In this document: piece by piece, positions 1 through 13,069 of the stretch
Layout of the letters: each line of letters opens with the position of its first letter
Position numbering within the stretch: position 1 is the first letter of the stretch
Notes under the pieces: generated by a model
Seen by the model: the letters and a program-made list of their open reading frames with translations, nothing else
Database searches by the model: none
What the model was told of the DNA's origin: nothing
Assembly: GCA_024138015.1 (NCBI GenBank)
Contig: JAMXBB010000010.1
Span: 78,648,373 to 78,712,372, forward strand
From: Lumnitzera littorea
Lineage: Eukaryota; Streptophyta; Magnoliopsida; Myrtales; Combretaceae
DNA length: 64,000 nucleotides
Reading direction: 5' to 3'
Program-made: the position numbers and the translations under genes

Positions 1-2121
1 TTTGGATATTTGATTGTGCTTTAATGTAACCTCTACTAGAGCCATGCAAAAGGGTTAAGGCCCATGAATCAACCCAATTAACCCGCTTAAAAAATAGGTT
101 AAGGTTGAATTTTCCAATCAGCTCAAAAAGTGAGCTAGATGAACACAATCTTTATAACCCACAACTTAAAATGAGTCAACACATTACAAGCTAGATTGGC
201 TAGTTAACTTGAAGAAATTAAAGTAAAAAAGGGCAATAGAATTTGCAAGGAAAAAAAGGCAAAAATAAAAAATAAAAAAACAACGGATACAATATATATG
301 AAGGAATGATGGATAATGATGGCTAATGATGACTCTTATAAGCTGAGGTTTGGAGAGAAAATCAGCTACATTGTTTTCTCTTTGCCTCATTAGAGTACTT
401 GGAGAATCATTCTTTCACCCTATTAATAGGGGCAACGTTCTAGTTAGAGAAATACAACAAGTTCCACATCTTGTAATTAATGACATGTGTAAAAAAGACA
501 ATTATTCAAAGATTACATCAAAGGAGGAAAATTCCTTAGCAAGATGTGTAAAAGGTCAAGGAAAATTGGCAGTGAGGACATAGTCTTTCAGAACTAGCAA
601 AATTCTTACTATAGTTTAAGCCATCACACAAATGGAAGACTACCTTTATGGAGTAAATTAAGCAAGCTATCATTAAAAATTCAAAAGTTAATAGTAATGA
701 TATTAGGTTGATTATTCAACTTAGGCAAGAATGTGTACCACTTTGCAAGATAAAAACCTCATTCCCCACTTACCCCCTCGATGTAGGAATCAAAATGAAT
801 CTTTTGGTTATAGGTCATGCTTAAAAATGCTAACTATATTCTGGAAAAATAATGTGAGAATAATTAATTGAAATGTTGTATTCTTTTTCACTAACATTAA
901 ATAATTCTTCTGTGTGTAGTTTTTTAGAGATAAAATTAAAGGCACAATTTGTCCCATTTTATAGTGGAATCTCTTTTATCTATTGTCATTTCAAGTTTAG
1001 AATTCTCATGGTAATATAAAGCTTCTAATATCTAGTTACTTTTGTTCTTCAAAACAGCTATAAGATCTCATGCTGTTCTACTTAAATCTATTTAAAGTTG
1101 GAATAGACATCATTGCTTCGTAAGATCATTTCTTGTAAACAAAAGAATTACTTCATTTGCTATTCATATGGAGGAAGATATTATTTTTGAAGAAAGATTG
1201 AATAATACTAATATACCACGTATTTATATGAATGATGTGTGAATACTAGTTGCTGCTATAAGGTTTTCATTGGTATTGCTTCTTAGATTTGGACCATCGG
1301 AAAAAGAGAACACAATTAGTGGGCAGCGAAGAGTTATCTGATGTGACCACTCCAATGCTTAAGTCAACAATGTAGAATTTAAGTAAGAGAGAAAGCAAGA
1401 GAGGCTATAAGTGAGTGTATGTATAAATTATTTTACTTGTGAGTTTTGAACCTTATTTATAGGTTTCAAAGGAGGAATATGGATAAATTTGTATCTTACC
1501 TAGTTAGGAAAGTGTATCTCTTCAAATAGATACAACCCGAGATTCCCGAAGATGACGTCACACCTCGATTATTCCCTCTGAGTAGTGTTTTTGTAGTGTT
1601 ATCTTAATGTCATACATTTGAGCTTTCCAGGTGAACCCCTATCACTCAAGGTCTCCATGCCATAGGTACTATGGACCACGACAATGACAATAAGATTGAG
1701 ATCCTGAACTATGATAGCTTAGGTATATAGTAAAATCGAGTTACACACAAGAAGTTCTCTAAAGCCAAAAGTTGGACTCTATAGTTTGCTCATGGACTAG
1801 ATTAAGCTAAACTAATACTCATACGAGTTGAAATAGGCCTAAGGAGCCTTTAGCCCAAAATTTCCCATCAACACCAATGATAGTGCCCAGGTTTAAAAAA
1901 AATTACAATTTATATTTTCACATGTTGGAATTTTATTAATACTTATACATCATTTATCTAGATATATGGTGTGTTAATACCATTAAACTTTTTCTCATTT
2001 TGAGGAGTTAATTGTCGGATATCAAACATTTCAATTGTCTCGAAAAGTTCGTGCATAAGTATAATAAGTAGGAAGAAGGATCATATATACAAGCTTTTTT
2101 GCATTTCTTTATCCTTGAAGC
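1..2121. other. AT-rich non-coding flank with decayed repeat DNA
   Basis: I see no convincing gene here; the short open frames have no recognisable similarity and sit in AT-rich sequence. The stretch from about 1270 to 1890 resembles a decayed LTR. It has the phrase 'ccaatgcttaagtcaac', a possible TATA region followed by 'cttatttatagg', and runs to a 'cccatcaaca' end. These features recur in plant gypsy LTRs, but no partner copy is in the window, so this is only a suggestion. Confidence 0.35.
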
Positions 2122-5097
2122 TGTCACATCCCGAATAGAAGGAGTCGTAACAGTCTTATTGTGTAAAATAATCTAATGCAGAAGCTAATTTTATAATTAC
2201 TATCGTATATGTAGCATACACAAGGCATACTCGACTTAACCAATATGAAGCATCTAGTTTGGCACCTATTAATAACAAAACCTGTAGTATAGCTTTCAAA
2301 ATACTTACTCAAAATAACCTGTAGTTCAATTCTCCATAACATTGTAGTACTTTCATAGGTACTTATACATCAAAAGTCCAAGTTTTCACATAAAGTTTAC
2401 AAAGCCACATTTTTTGGAGTTTATATACATTAAAGTAGGAAACTAGTGGGCGTCTTAAAGTATCTTAGTTAGTTAAAAACAAAAAAAAAAACAAAAACAA
2501 AAACAAAAACAAAAAGAAAGTAAAAGAAAAAGTTAAGATCTTGTAGGTCTTTAAGTTCCTCACTCTCTTAGCCCGACATATACTAACTTAAGGGTGATTA
2601 TAATGCTGTATCATTAATCCTTAGTCGCTATCTGCAAAAGAACCTATGGGCATATAAACACAACTAGCTTAGTAAGTGGGGTAGAGACAAAAGAATACAT
2701 CAAACACAAACATGGATTCCAAACATCGTATTTTAATGTAATGCAATGCAAACAAACAAATAAGACATCACACAATGTTAACTAATCCATTATGAGATTA
2801 GAATAATTACATGTACTTTAATCTAGATTAAGGAGTTTAAATGCATCAAATTAGACCATATCGAAGCTTATGCAATAGAGAACACCCTCCTTTTGATACT
2901 AACTTTAAACTACAGTTCCTAACCTTATCGCAACATTCTCTCCTATCACTTAGTTTGACTAAGAGTGGGAAAAGGATTATTTCAACTATCCTTATCAAAG
3001 AGGTTGGTATTTAGTCTAACACACCTAATCAGTCCCCTAGTAGGTTGTTATGCATGTCTAGTTAGGTTAAGGGTCAATATTCAGTTAGTTCTATTTAGGG
3101 GTGATCAACAAATGAACAAAGCAAAACAAATCAAACATAATCATACAAAGCAACACTCTAAGTCCATAATTCAAGTAAGCAATCACATGCAAGGCATGCA
3201 TACATTTAACTCAGTTATAATCACAACCAAATGTACTCCTAAACCTCCAAGTACTCTAATATAGTACTCAAACATGCTATGACGCATAGATCTTAACTTA
3301 CCCGAACTTTAATGTTTCATAACTCCTATTTGTCGCTTTAGTGTTCTTGTTTATCTACATACATACATAATAGATTAGTTTTAATCCATACTTAAGCCTT
3401 GAATTAATAGTAATCCATTCATTTTATATGATTTTAGTTGTTTCGACATAAGTATCAAAAGTTACTTTTACTTACAAGTTAGGATTTCTTAATTGTTTTA
3501 TTAGTTTTTATAAGTTAGTTTAGTTTACAAAATTTTCTAAGTTACCTATGATTTTCTCTAACCTTAGAGTCCTTAGGAATTACCTTCTAATTTAGCTTCT
3601 AGATTCTCCTGTATTTACATTACACTTTTGCATTTGCCTCTAATTCTGCTTCTGAGTAGCATCCTTAGTATAATATTAATTTAAAATCCTCTAAATTTTC
3701 TTTTGTATTTAACTAACTTCCTAAAATTAAATGATTTGTTCACTTTTCCTCTAACTCTAGGTAGGAATAACCTAAAGTAACACTTCATTCATTATTATTC
3801 AGCTTCATTACTTTCCAACTTCTCATATGAAATATATTAATTCATCAACTCTACAAATTTATCAACTAGACAAATTACTAAACTACACATATAAATGCAA
3901 AATCTTGACTTACTAGAACTTCTTACTATAAAACTCAATTCAACAGCTCCAACATGTTACAAATACTCCACTAAATGATTAAAGTTAGAATCCAAGTGAG
4001 GTATGTTAGGAAAAATATACTAATTTTCACTAAAATAACCACTTTATTCACAATTTAAAGCTAAAAAATTCAATAAAAATATAAAAAATAGTTTTATAAA
4101 AAAAATCATAGAATTTTAATATAAGTTTAATACAATTTATAAAAAAATTTCAAACAAGAAACTACATCAATAGGGTAATTTATTTCAATATTGAAAATAG
4201 CTCAGTTTTACCGATTTCTTAAAGACGTATAATATGGCTACTAAATTTATCCAAAATATTATTTTTTGCTAAATTCTACACATAAAAATACTTAGGAACA
4301 AATTTTTGTAGAATTTGCTAAGTAGATTTAATATTTTTAATAATTTATCAAAAATTAGACTAAAATAGGACTCTCACCAAAAGTTAGAACTATGGCCACC
4401 AATGGCAGCCACCACCTTATTGGCAAGCTTATGCATTGGTTGCTACTTCAAGTAGTGGTGATGGGTCTCCTACAAATCCTAGATTACCTTAAGGCCCATA
4501 TTACACTTCGATTTTGTCTATTTTCCCAAATTTATTTATTCACTCTCCTATATCAAACCTTATTTTTCATAAATCTTGAATTCTACGTAAGTTATTGTTG
4601 AGAGGTTTTTGGAAATTTTCTGGACCGTATAGAAGTGTTAGTTGTTTTGTTTTCTCTCTCCTCTTGAAAATTGGCTTATATAGTTAGTTCTAATTGCATA
4701 TTAACCTTATTTAACTCACTCACACCTATCCTCCAGCCTTTATGCACCAATAACAAGTTTAAGCAACTGTTGTATGATTTTTATTAAATTTTGTTACTTT
4801 TCATTGCTTATTTTAGCTTAAATTGTAATTAATTGGGTATTTTAGTTAATTATAAGTATATATTTATGCGTAATAATTACACGTGGTGTGTGTGTATATA
4901 TAAATATATTCTATATATTACTTTATGCTATATAATAATTTTATTACATATATAATTTATCTGTACAAATACAATAACTATCAACATTTACTCTATGCGG
5001 TTACGTTAAATATTAAGTAGTATAATAAAATTATATTATTTTAGTTATATTATTAATATTTTATTATATTTTCAAGGTTGAAATTCATGGTATCACA
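2122..5097 (-). mobile_element. Putative solo LTR, gypsy-type, about 2.98 kb
   Basis: Read on the minus strand it begins TGTGATACCATGAATTT and ends TATTCGGGATGTGACA, the TG...CA form with a '(G)GGATGTGACA' terminus common in plant Ty3-gypsy LTRs. Its first ~100 bases match the start of the plus-strand sequence at 18038-20993; both contain GAAAATATAATAAAATATT. Both also carry a GGTAAGTT segment and a GTCTC...CACTTACTA segment in the same order. No internal region or partner LTR is adjacent. The flanking 5-mers (GAAGC and TTGAC) do not match, so it may be a solo LTR with decayed or rearranged flanks. It ends 51 bp before the edge of the next element. Confidence 0.45.
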
Positions 5098-5143
5098 TTG
5101 ACTAATGTCTCAAGCCCATTCATAAAATTCCCAACTTAATCAA

Positions 5144-5148
5144 GATAA
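5144..5148. repeat. Target site duplication GATAA, left copy of element A
   Basis: The five bases GATAA immediately precede the terminal TGTCGAGC of the long LTR. They recur exactly at 14054-14058, just after the other LTR end. A perfect 5-bp duplication is the expected footprint of LTR-retrotransposon integration and fixes both ends of element A. Confidence 0.7.
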
Positions 5149-7794
5149 TGTCGAGCTTAAATTTTTCCCAGTTTTTATTTTTTTTTTAACTTGATTATTA
5201 TTAAATCATAACTCATTTAATACTAACCCTCAACTAAGAATTAAGAAAAACTTGGTTTAAATTTGATTTTGAAAAAGAAAAATAGAGTTGCCATTTGACT
5301 AGGGTTGAGAAAAAGAAAAGAAAGATTAAGTTATAACTGATTGAGTAGATTAGTTATAACTTAGCAACTAGGCAACAATAAAATTATTTTTAAAAAATGA
5401 TTTTTTTTTAACACTAAAGAATTTGAGTCGAGGGGCTAACTTATTAAACTTTAATAGGTATCACTTTAACCTTCTGAATTTAACTTTATTTTTCAATTTA
5501 CCCTTTTAACTAATTTTAAATTTACAACTAAAAAAAATTAATTAAAGAAGAAAAAAGGTAAGTTTATTTTACAGAAAAGGAAAATAAAAAAAATTTTCCT
5601 TATTTTAAGTCACCTTATAGGTACCTACATACTCTCCAATAGGGATTAGACTTTCCGTAGTTCATTCCCAAAAACTTTAGGTACGTTAGTTTTTTCTTTT
5701 TTTTTTTTTTCCAAAAGTATTCAAGTTTACATATTTTAATCAATTTGGTTTTGTTTTTTTTTTAAAAGAATTCTAAGAAAGGGTCCTAAATTATTGTTTT
5801 TATTTTTGGAAAATTTTAATAGAAGTCATAATTTTGAAAATGGTAGATTAAACTTTATTTTTTTGGAAAATAATTTTTCTAGATGATAAGACGTTTTTAT
5901 TTTCTTTTCTCTTGTTTATTTTATTTTACTTAGTTATTTATTTATTGATTTTTGACTAAAACATAATAACAAAATAATAAATCTTTTCCTCTTTTTTTTT
6001 TCTTTTTCCTTCTTTTTTTTTTTTCTATACAATAGAGTAAAACACTAAAGAGAGTGGAAGGAAAAAAAATAATAAGATAATGAAAAATGAGGGAAACAAG
6101 AAAGAGGACCCTAGGTAAAGCAGCAAGCAAGCAAGCTAGATTACCCAAGTCAGGTTGGTTTGGCTAATCCGGTTCACGTGCAATGTACGTGCTTGGCCAT
6201 GGAAGGAAGAGAAGATGTAGTGACTAATTAGGGTTGATTCGACGCTTTTTAGACACCAAAACATGAGGGAAACATAATTTTTTTTCTGTTAGATTAAGGA
6301 ATATAGCTCTACAACAAATGCCACAACATGACGTAGCCTTTTTGTAGTGGTTAAAAACCACCCGACGGTGGTGGTGGCGATGAACATTGAGTAGTCACAA
6401 CTAGGGTTCTTTGAAATGAAGTTTAGGTGTACTTTAGGGTTTTGGACCACCGCAAGCTCAATCATAGTGATGGATTCGCTCAACAAAGGGTAGGGAGTAG
6501 TGTTTGGAGCTTAAGCTACCGCTAGTTAAGGTTCAATTGGTGGTGTGGATTAGGGCCATAGTAAGGTCATAAATACATATTGTCTAAGAGCTAGGTGCTT
6601 GGGAAATGTAGTGGTGATGGTAGCCTATAGTAGGAGTGTTAAAGCTTAGAGAGAGAGAGAGGATGGCCGTGTGTTTGAAACTTAGGCAAAGAGAGATATT
6701 GGACGAGTAATTTTGATTTGCTTCAATGATTTTTGATAGAGAATTGATGCCAACAATACTTGTTGAAGCTCTTATTTATATTGGGCACACATCAATCGAA
6801 AATGGTAAGTTATTAATTTAAAAAATTAAAGCTCATATTTGACCTTAAAAGAAATGCAAACTTGATTACAAATTCATGTTAATTGCTAATCAAAATCATT
6901 TTATGAGTGTATGTACTTGCCTTATAAGTGACATAGAAGCTTCAATTTTTGCCCAGTTTAATTAGCTTGATTGGATTGAGCAAATGGCTAGAATCTCAAG
7001 TTTGAATCTTTATGATTTTCAAGACTTGATTTAATCTACAAATTGCTCGAATTTGGATGAGTTTTGGGCTTCATTTGAAACAGGGTTAAGAGATCTTCAT
7101 GATTTCACCATTAATTTGGTAGAATCATGAAGAAAACTGGAAGCAAAAGGAAAGCAAACCAAGCTGGTTGAGGAGGGAAGGAGATGAAGAAGATGATGAA
7201 GAGTGACATGGTTAGCCAATCATAGGTTGACACGTATCCTGTTTTAAGGGAGAAGTTAAAACAAAAAGGCACCATGATGCCTTACGTAAGAGTTGAGCTT
7301 GTATCCTTCATGAAGCAAACACAATATCCTAATCGCCAGGCCATTTAACCCATGCCTCAACATTTAATCAAAGTTAATTGCATATATTCAATAAAAGGCT
7401 TGGAAATATTGAACTTAGTCTAAGCCCAAGTAAATCCTAAGTGAACTCTTATTAAAAAATGTTATTAGAATTTTTGAATTACCCTACTTTATTCTAAATT
7501 AACTATTATTTCCTAATCACTATTTCCCTAAAAACATTTTATTTTCCTAAAAAGATTTCTTTTTTAAAAATTTTTCTAACTTTTTTACCTTTTTTTTTCA
7601 TTTCCTTTTGGTTTTCTATCTTTTGTATTTTTTTCATATTTTCTATTTTTTGTACTTTATTTTTTCTAGTTTTTCAATTTTTTTTGTACTTTTCTATATC
7701 TTTTATTTTCTTGTATTTTTGAATTAGGACCATTTTTCACTATTCTAAAAAAAAAAATCTAAAGCTATAGGGGGGCAAAAATGAGATATCTATA
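5149..7794 (-). repeat. 3' LTR of element A (2.65 kb)
   Basis: On the plus strand it runs from TGTCGAGCTTAAATTTTTCCC to ATGAGATATCTATA, where CA has mutated to TA; the homologous LTR at 61854 ends TATCTACA. The last ~1 kb (6770-7794) is repeated at 13070-14053. The first ~650 bp match the left part of the LTR at 58809-61854, including the 'gagttgcca' stretch and the 'gtattttaagtc' stretch. No protein is apparent in it. Pyrimidine-rich tracts near 5990-6030 and 7560-7720 give low-complexity shadow frames. Confidence 0.7.
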
Positions 7795-7808
7795 ACTGCC
7801 TCTTTTTA
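7795..7808 (-). other. Polypurine tract of element A
   Basis: Directly inside the 3' LTR, the minus strand reads TAAAAAGAGGCAGT before the LTR start TATAGATATC. A purine-rich run abutting the 3' LTR is where plus-strand DNA synthesis is primed. Its position independently supports the minus orientation deduced from gag. Confidence 0.55.
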
Positions 7809-8209
7809 TGATGAAGTTTGAGTAAAAATTTAATAGAAAAATAAAACAAGGCACCATTTTTGCTCTTGGTGATACACTTTCTTTAAGTAGCAGTACAAAA
7901 GGCTGGCTATCTTAGGTTCGATCCATTGGGAATTTGGTGAATGATGAAAGATATTTTTGAAGGAGGCGCTCTAAGAGTTGGCCAAAACACAAGAGTGGGT
8001 TCAAAGTTGGTAAGGCCTTAAAAGTAACATCAAGTGAAAGGTAGTATCGGTAAGAGCCTTAAAAGTGACTTAAAGAAGGTTAATGCCTTATGAGTTGGCA
8101 AGAACCTTAAAAGATATCAAATAGAGGGTAGTGTCCCTATGGGCTAGTAAGAATCCTAAAATGCTAGTGTTTTGTGAGTTGGCTAAAGAAATCGGTTTGA
8201 AATCTGGTC

Positions 8210-9190
8210 ATGCCCTTCTAAGTTAACTAACCCAGACTGGAGCATCTTTAGGGGATAAGCAATACTTAAATGAGAATCGATTTTGGAAAACTTAGCCATG
8301 CTCCTTTGAGCTAACTAACCTAGGTAGGAGCGTCTATAGGGGATTAACAACCCTTAAATGAGAGTTGATTTTAGAAAACTTGGTTGTACTCTTTTATGTT
8401 GACTAACCTAAGCAGAAGCGTCTTTAGGGGACTAGCAACCCTTAAATGAGAATTAGTTTTAAAAAACCTAGTTGTACTCTTCTGAGTTGACAAGCCTAGG
8501 TAGGAGTATCTCCAAAGGACTAGTAACCCTAAATGAGAATTGATTTAGAAAATTTGGCCGTGCTCCTCTAAGTTGACTAACCTAGGCAATAATGTCTCTA
8601 AGGGACTAGCAACCCTAAATGATAATAGATTTAGGAAACTTAGCCGTGTTCCTTTGAACTAATTAACCTAGGTAGGAGCATCTCTAAGAGACTAGCAACC
8701 TTAAACAATAATTGATTTAGAAGACCTAGTCGTATTCCTTTAAGCTAACTAACCTAAGTAGGAGTGTTTTTAGGGGACAGGCAACCTTAAATGATAATCA
8801 AATTAGAAAACCTAATTGTGCTCTTCTAAGCGGACTCACCTAGGTGGGAGTGTCTTAAGAGGACTAGCAACCGTAAATGGGAATCGATTTGAGAAAACCT
8901 AAAAGTGTGCCTTTGAGCTGACTAACCTAGGTAAGAGCATCTTTAAGGAACTAGAAACCATAAATGGGAATCTATTTTAGAAATCTTGAAAGTGCTCTCT
9001 TGAGCTAATTAACTTAGGCAGGAGTGTCTCCAAGGGACTAGTAACCCTAAACAGGAATTGATTTTAGAAAATATAAAAGTGATCCTCTGAGCTGACTAAC
9101 CTAGGTAGGAGCATCTCTAGGGGACTAGCAATCCTAAATGGGAAATCAATTTGACAACCTAGAAGTGCTCCTTTGAGTTGAATAATCTAC
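8210..9190 (-). repeat. Minisatellite 1, about 86-87 bp unit, about 11 copies (element A)
   Basis: Units carry, in plus orientation, 'ctaacctaggtaggagc', 'tctaggggactagcaaccctaaat' variants and 'gaaaacctagtcgtgctcc'. Successive 'ctaacctag' starts lie about 85-87 bases apart. Units differ by scattered substitutions and small indels. There is no long open frame. The same unit is amplified about 42-fold in element B at 51200-54840. Confidence 0.8.
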
Positions 9191-9800
9191 GTGGGAAAGA
9201 GTGCTCCTTGCTAAATCTTGAAAGCTGGTTAGAAATAGAGAAGCACTCTATGGGTTGGCTAAAACCTTAAGAGAAATTGGTAAAGAGAAGTACCCTATGG
9301 ACTTACTAAAAAGATAGATTGGTGATGGGAAGTGCCTTAGGGGCTTGCTAAAACCCTAAAGAGAGAATTGATGAAGGGAAGCACTCTATGGGCTTGCTAA
9401 AATCCTAAAGAGAGAATTGACAAAGGGAAGCACCTTACGGTTCACTAAAATACTAAAAAGAGATTAGTAACAAGTAGTGGCCTATGGGCTAGCTAAAACC
9501 TTAAGAGAAATTGTTAAAAAGGAAAGCACCCTATGGACTCGTTAAAATCTTAAGAGAAATTGGTAACGAGAAGTGCCTTACGGGTTCACTAAAAAACTAA
9601 AGAGAAGTTGGTAAAGGGAAGGACCTTATAGGCTTGCTAAAACACTAAAAAGAAATTAGTAAAGGGAAGTGCCCTTTAGGCTCACTAAAACACTAAGAAG
9701 AGATTGGTAAAGGGAAGCACTTTACGGGCTTGCTAAAACACTAAAAAGAAAATGGTAAAGGGAAGCACCTTATGAGCTCACTAAAATGCTAAAAGAAACA
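9190..9800 (-). repeat. Minisatellite 2, about 47-48 bp unit, about 12 copies (element A)
   Basis: The unit in plus orientation is close to 'gggaagcaccctatgggctt' followed by 'gctaaaaccctaaagagaaa' and 'ttggtaaa'. It follows minisatellite 1 without a gap and shades into minisatellite 3. The matching array in element B lies at 54840-55365. Confidence 0.75.
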
Positions 9801-10190
9801 TTGAGTCGAGATAGTGCTCCATGAGCTAACGAAAACCTTAAAAATGAATTGAAGATGGGACAATGCTTTAAAAGCTTGTTAGAACCTTGAAGGAAATATG
9901 CGTCAAGATAATACTCTATAAGTTGGCTAAAACCCTAAAAATGGATTAAAGATGGAATAGCCCTTTAAAAGCTAGCTAGAACCTTGAAGGAAATGTGAGT
10001 CAGGATAGCGCTCTATAAGCTGGCTAGAACCCTAAAAATGAATTGAAGATGAGATAGCACTCTAAAAATTAGTTATAACCCTGAAGGAAATGTAAGTCGA
10101 AACAACGCTTTATAAGTTGGCTAAAACCCTAATAATGAATTGAAGACGAGATAGCACTATAAAAACTAGCTAGGACCCTAAAGGAGAATT
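9800..10190 (-). repeat. Minisatellite 3, alternating ~47 bp half-units (element A)
   Basis: Two alternating half-units of about 47 bases form a higher-order unit of about 94 bases repeated about four times. One contains 'gctctataagctggctagaa' and the other 'ctagctagaaccttgaagg'. Both resemble the minisatellite 2 unit (a 'ctagctaaaaccctaaa' core), so the arrays probably share an ancestor. A short version occurs in element B at 55365-55515. Confidence 0.65.
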
Positions 10191-12099
10191 AATGAAGGAT
10201 TGAAGAAACAAAGTAAGGAATGTAACTAGTTTGAAAAACTTCCTAACTTAAAAATTTTTGCAAAAAAAAAAAAAGAAGAAGAAGAAAGAATTCGGTGAAA
10301 ACCATTTACGACAAAAAAGGCATCAAGGATTAGATTCCTTAATTTGAAAAAGAATTAACGGACATAAAAAATTACATGGGAGAAGGACTTAGACTATTAT
10401 GGTCAACTTAAAATGTGTGACTAACATTAAAAAGGAAGTAGGTGACATGAATTGAAAGCTTGACTACTTAGGTTGACATAAGTTTAAAAATGGATGGAAA
10501 AAACTTGTAACAAGTCTTTACTCTCTCTCTTTCTCTCTCTTTTGACTTCTTTTGTCTTTTTTTTTTTTTCTCTTTGAAAGTTTGTTAACAAGCACAAATT
10601 CTTATTTAAAAAACAAGTGTTATAACAATCTCCTTCCTTAGTAACCATATAAGATATCTCATATTCTTCTTAGTCTTTGAAAATATCTCCTAACTCTGAT
10701 GCTAAGCTTCCAAGTGAGGCCTTGTGATTTAAACATTCCTTTCCAAAGGAAAATGTAGTTTATGATTAGTTTAGTCGAAGAGGACTTTCTTGTACACTCT
10801 CACCTTGACTAATATTCTAAAAATTATAGTTCATTTTGTAGATGATACGCTTTGATCAATTTGTTAGGTTTTTTTTTCAATCCAATATTATGAATTAAGC
10901 TTTTGATCAAATGGTTTCAAAAGGACTAATGAGAAGGTTTATTTGAAAGAAATACTTTTATTCAACCCAAGTATATAAGTTAAAAACCTTTAAGGAAAAA
11001 AAAAAACACTAGAATTATGCTTAGCCTAATTTCAAAAATAATTTTTATTTAGGCTAAATTATTCCTTATGATTAGAAGAATTTTTATTAAGTGTCGGTAG
11101 TAAGGCCTTGTGTTTGTGATTCATGATGGGTAAAAGGGTTTCTATCTATGATTTGGGATGGATACGTAGGGTTTGTGTTTTTAGGCTGGGAATGTGATTT
11201 GGAGCCATGCATTTTTTGGGCTATTTAGGCTTTGATTTTGTACCTTTTGATTTAGTTTTGCTGCCCTTATTGGAATGTGATATATCTTTTGAGGCTTTCG
11301 TCTTATAATTAAGCCCAATTTTTAGGCCTGTTTTCTTTCTTTCTTTCTTTCTTCTTCTTCTACTCCTTCTCTTTTTTTCTTTTTTCCTTTTTTTGTTGCC
11401 CCATTCCCTCATTGTTTTTTACCCCCTTTTTGTCTTAAGCCTGAAAATAAGTATCACCCTAAAGTGTTTCAACTATATGTATAGAGTTCTTGTAAGCTCT
11501 TCTTCATTTCAGAGAAAATAAATTATCAAAAATAAAAATTATTCTTGAAATGATGCCACTAAAGCAATCATAAACTAGTTTTTATCATTTTCTCCTAATT
11601 AAATAACCTAATGTCTAAATTGCCCCCATTGTGGGAGTGGTTTTTGATAGGGTTTAATTTTAAAATATTCCCTGAATAGGCTCAACGAGGTTGACAAGGA
11701 TATCTATGTGTAGGGACATTAGAAATTGAATACCTAACTTCATTTCAATTTATGTATCAAATTCAAAATGAACTTCTTTTACGAAATGAATCCAAAATAT
11801 CCTCACCATGAATCACTCAACTCTCAAAGTGTATGTATTTTAGGGTTGGTGTTTGGGATTCAATTTGCCTCTTTTCATTTTAAACTTTCAAAATAAGATA
11901 CCAAAATGTGCATTTATTTTCCCCAATATTAATCAAATTGCAATCACTTAATTTAAAAGGCAACCAATAAGATAATTTTATTCCAACTTTTACAAAGCCA
12001 TGCAAAATATTCTCTTATGAGTTTATTACAAACTTTATTGAAAAAAAAAAGCTTGATTCTTCTTTGCTTCTACTTTAACTTGCTTCATTTATGCACCCA
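10191..12099 (-). other. Non-coding internal spacer of element A
   Basis: This block matches 55515-57110 of element B in order. Shared pieces include 'catgaattgaaagcttg', a pyrimidine tract followed by 'gaaagtttg', and 'gtgatatatctttt'. I see no protein. The lysine/arginine-rich minus-strand frame at 11221-11412 is only the complement of a T/C-rich tract. Confidence 0.5.
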
Positions 12100-12830
12100 A
12101 CTATTTAAGATAACATGTGAGCTTGTCAGAAGGTATTGATAGACACAAAAGAATTAGAGCTTTGGGTGATTCAATTGAAGTTCCCTCATGACTTAAAGAA
12201 GGATTAACTTCTTGAAGCTCTGGTTGAATAACCTTAGTATCAATTAGGTCTTTAATCTTATTCCTCAACCTTTAGCATTTTTCAATAGAGTGCCCTTTCT
12301 GACCCATATGATAGTTGCATTAAGCTTATAGGTCAAAACTGTATAGTCTATAATTTGGATTAAGGGCTTCACAAGCCAAAATCTTTACCATCCTTAGATG
12401 ACGAAAAATTTGGATCATTGACAACTTTAGTTGAGTGAATTGTCTCCTCCGAGCCCCTTAGGCGTGTTTTTTCTCACTTATCCTTAGCACTTTTCTTTTT
12501 GGGACACTTTTATTATTTGGGCTTACCGACATTTGATCAGTATTGGACATCAGGTGTTGAAATCTTCTAAGTACAAGGCCCATTGTCATTTTTAAGTCTG
12601 TGGTACTCTTTTATAGTGTTGCTACTTTTTTTTTCTAGATTTGAAAGTCTCTTTTCCAGACTCAAATCTTGAGACACTTGGAGACTGGTGATTATGGGAA
12701 ATAAGATCTACAATTGTTGGGCCATTTAACATACTATTTTTTCTAGGAAGGTGATCTTATCATCAACCATTTAAACCTGATTGGAAAAATCCTTATGTGT
12801 TAGCAACCCTTCTCTCTCTTTTTTTTTTTT
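12100..12830 (-). pseudogene. gag zinc-knuckle remnant of element A
   Basis: Minus-strand translation at about 12245-12320 gives CNYHMGQKGHSIEKC followed, after a stop, by RLRNKIKDLID. This is the Cys/His knuckle and following helix seen in gag polyproteins of Tat/Ogre-type retrotransposons, where it reads roughly C-x2-H-x5-H-x4-C. The knuckle residues are kept, but the frame is interrupted right after the last Cys and elsewhere. Downstream (toward 12100) the translation continues for about 60 residues. No capsid or protease homology could be followed. In an active element this domain packages the genomic RNA; here it is dead. Confidence 0.55.
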
Positions 12831-13069
12831 TTTTTTTTTTTTGAAAGAGAAAAAGGACTAGCTTAAATTCTTATAAGGGGAACTTTTACAAAAATGGAGA
12901 AACCAAAATTATTTTATAAGGGACAACAAGAAAAAGAAGAAAACTTATACAAAAAATACACAGGTGAGATATGAGAAAAACTTAGGTACATGACAAAATC
13001 TTAGAAAAACTTAGAGTGAGAAACATTTCAACAATTTATGATCAACTAAAGGAAAGTATTACAACTTGT

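Noticed and set aside
11221..11412. A lysine/arginine-rich minus-strand frame resembling a basic protein
   Set aside because: It is the complement of a T/C-rich tract in a transposon spacer, and the same tract in element B is not open in that frame.
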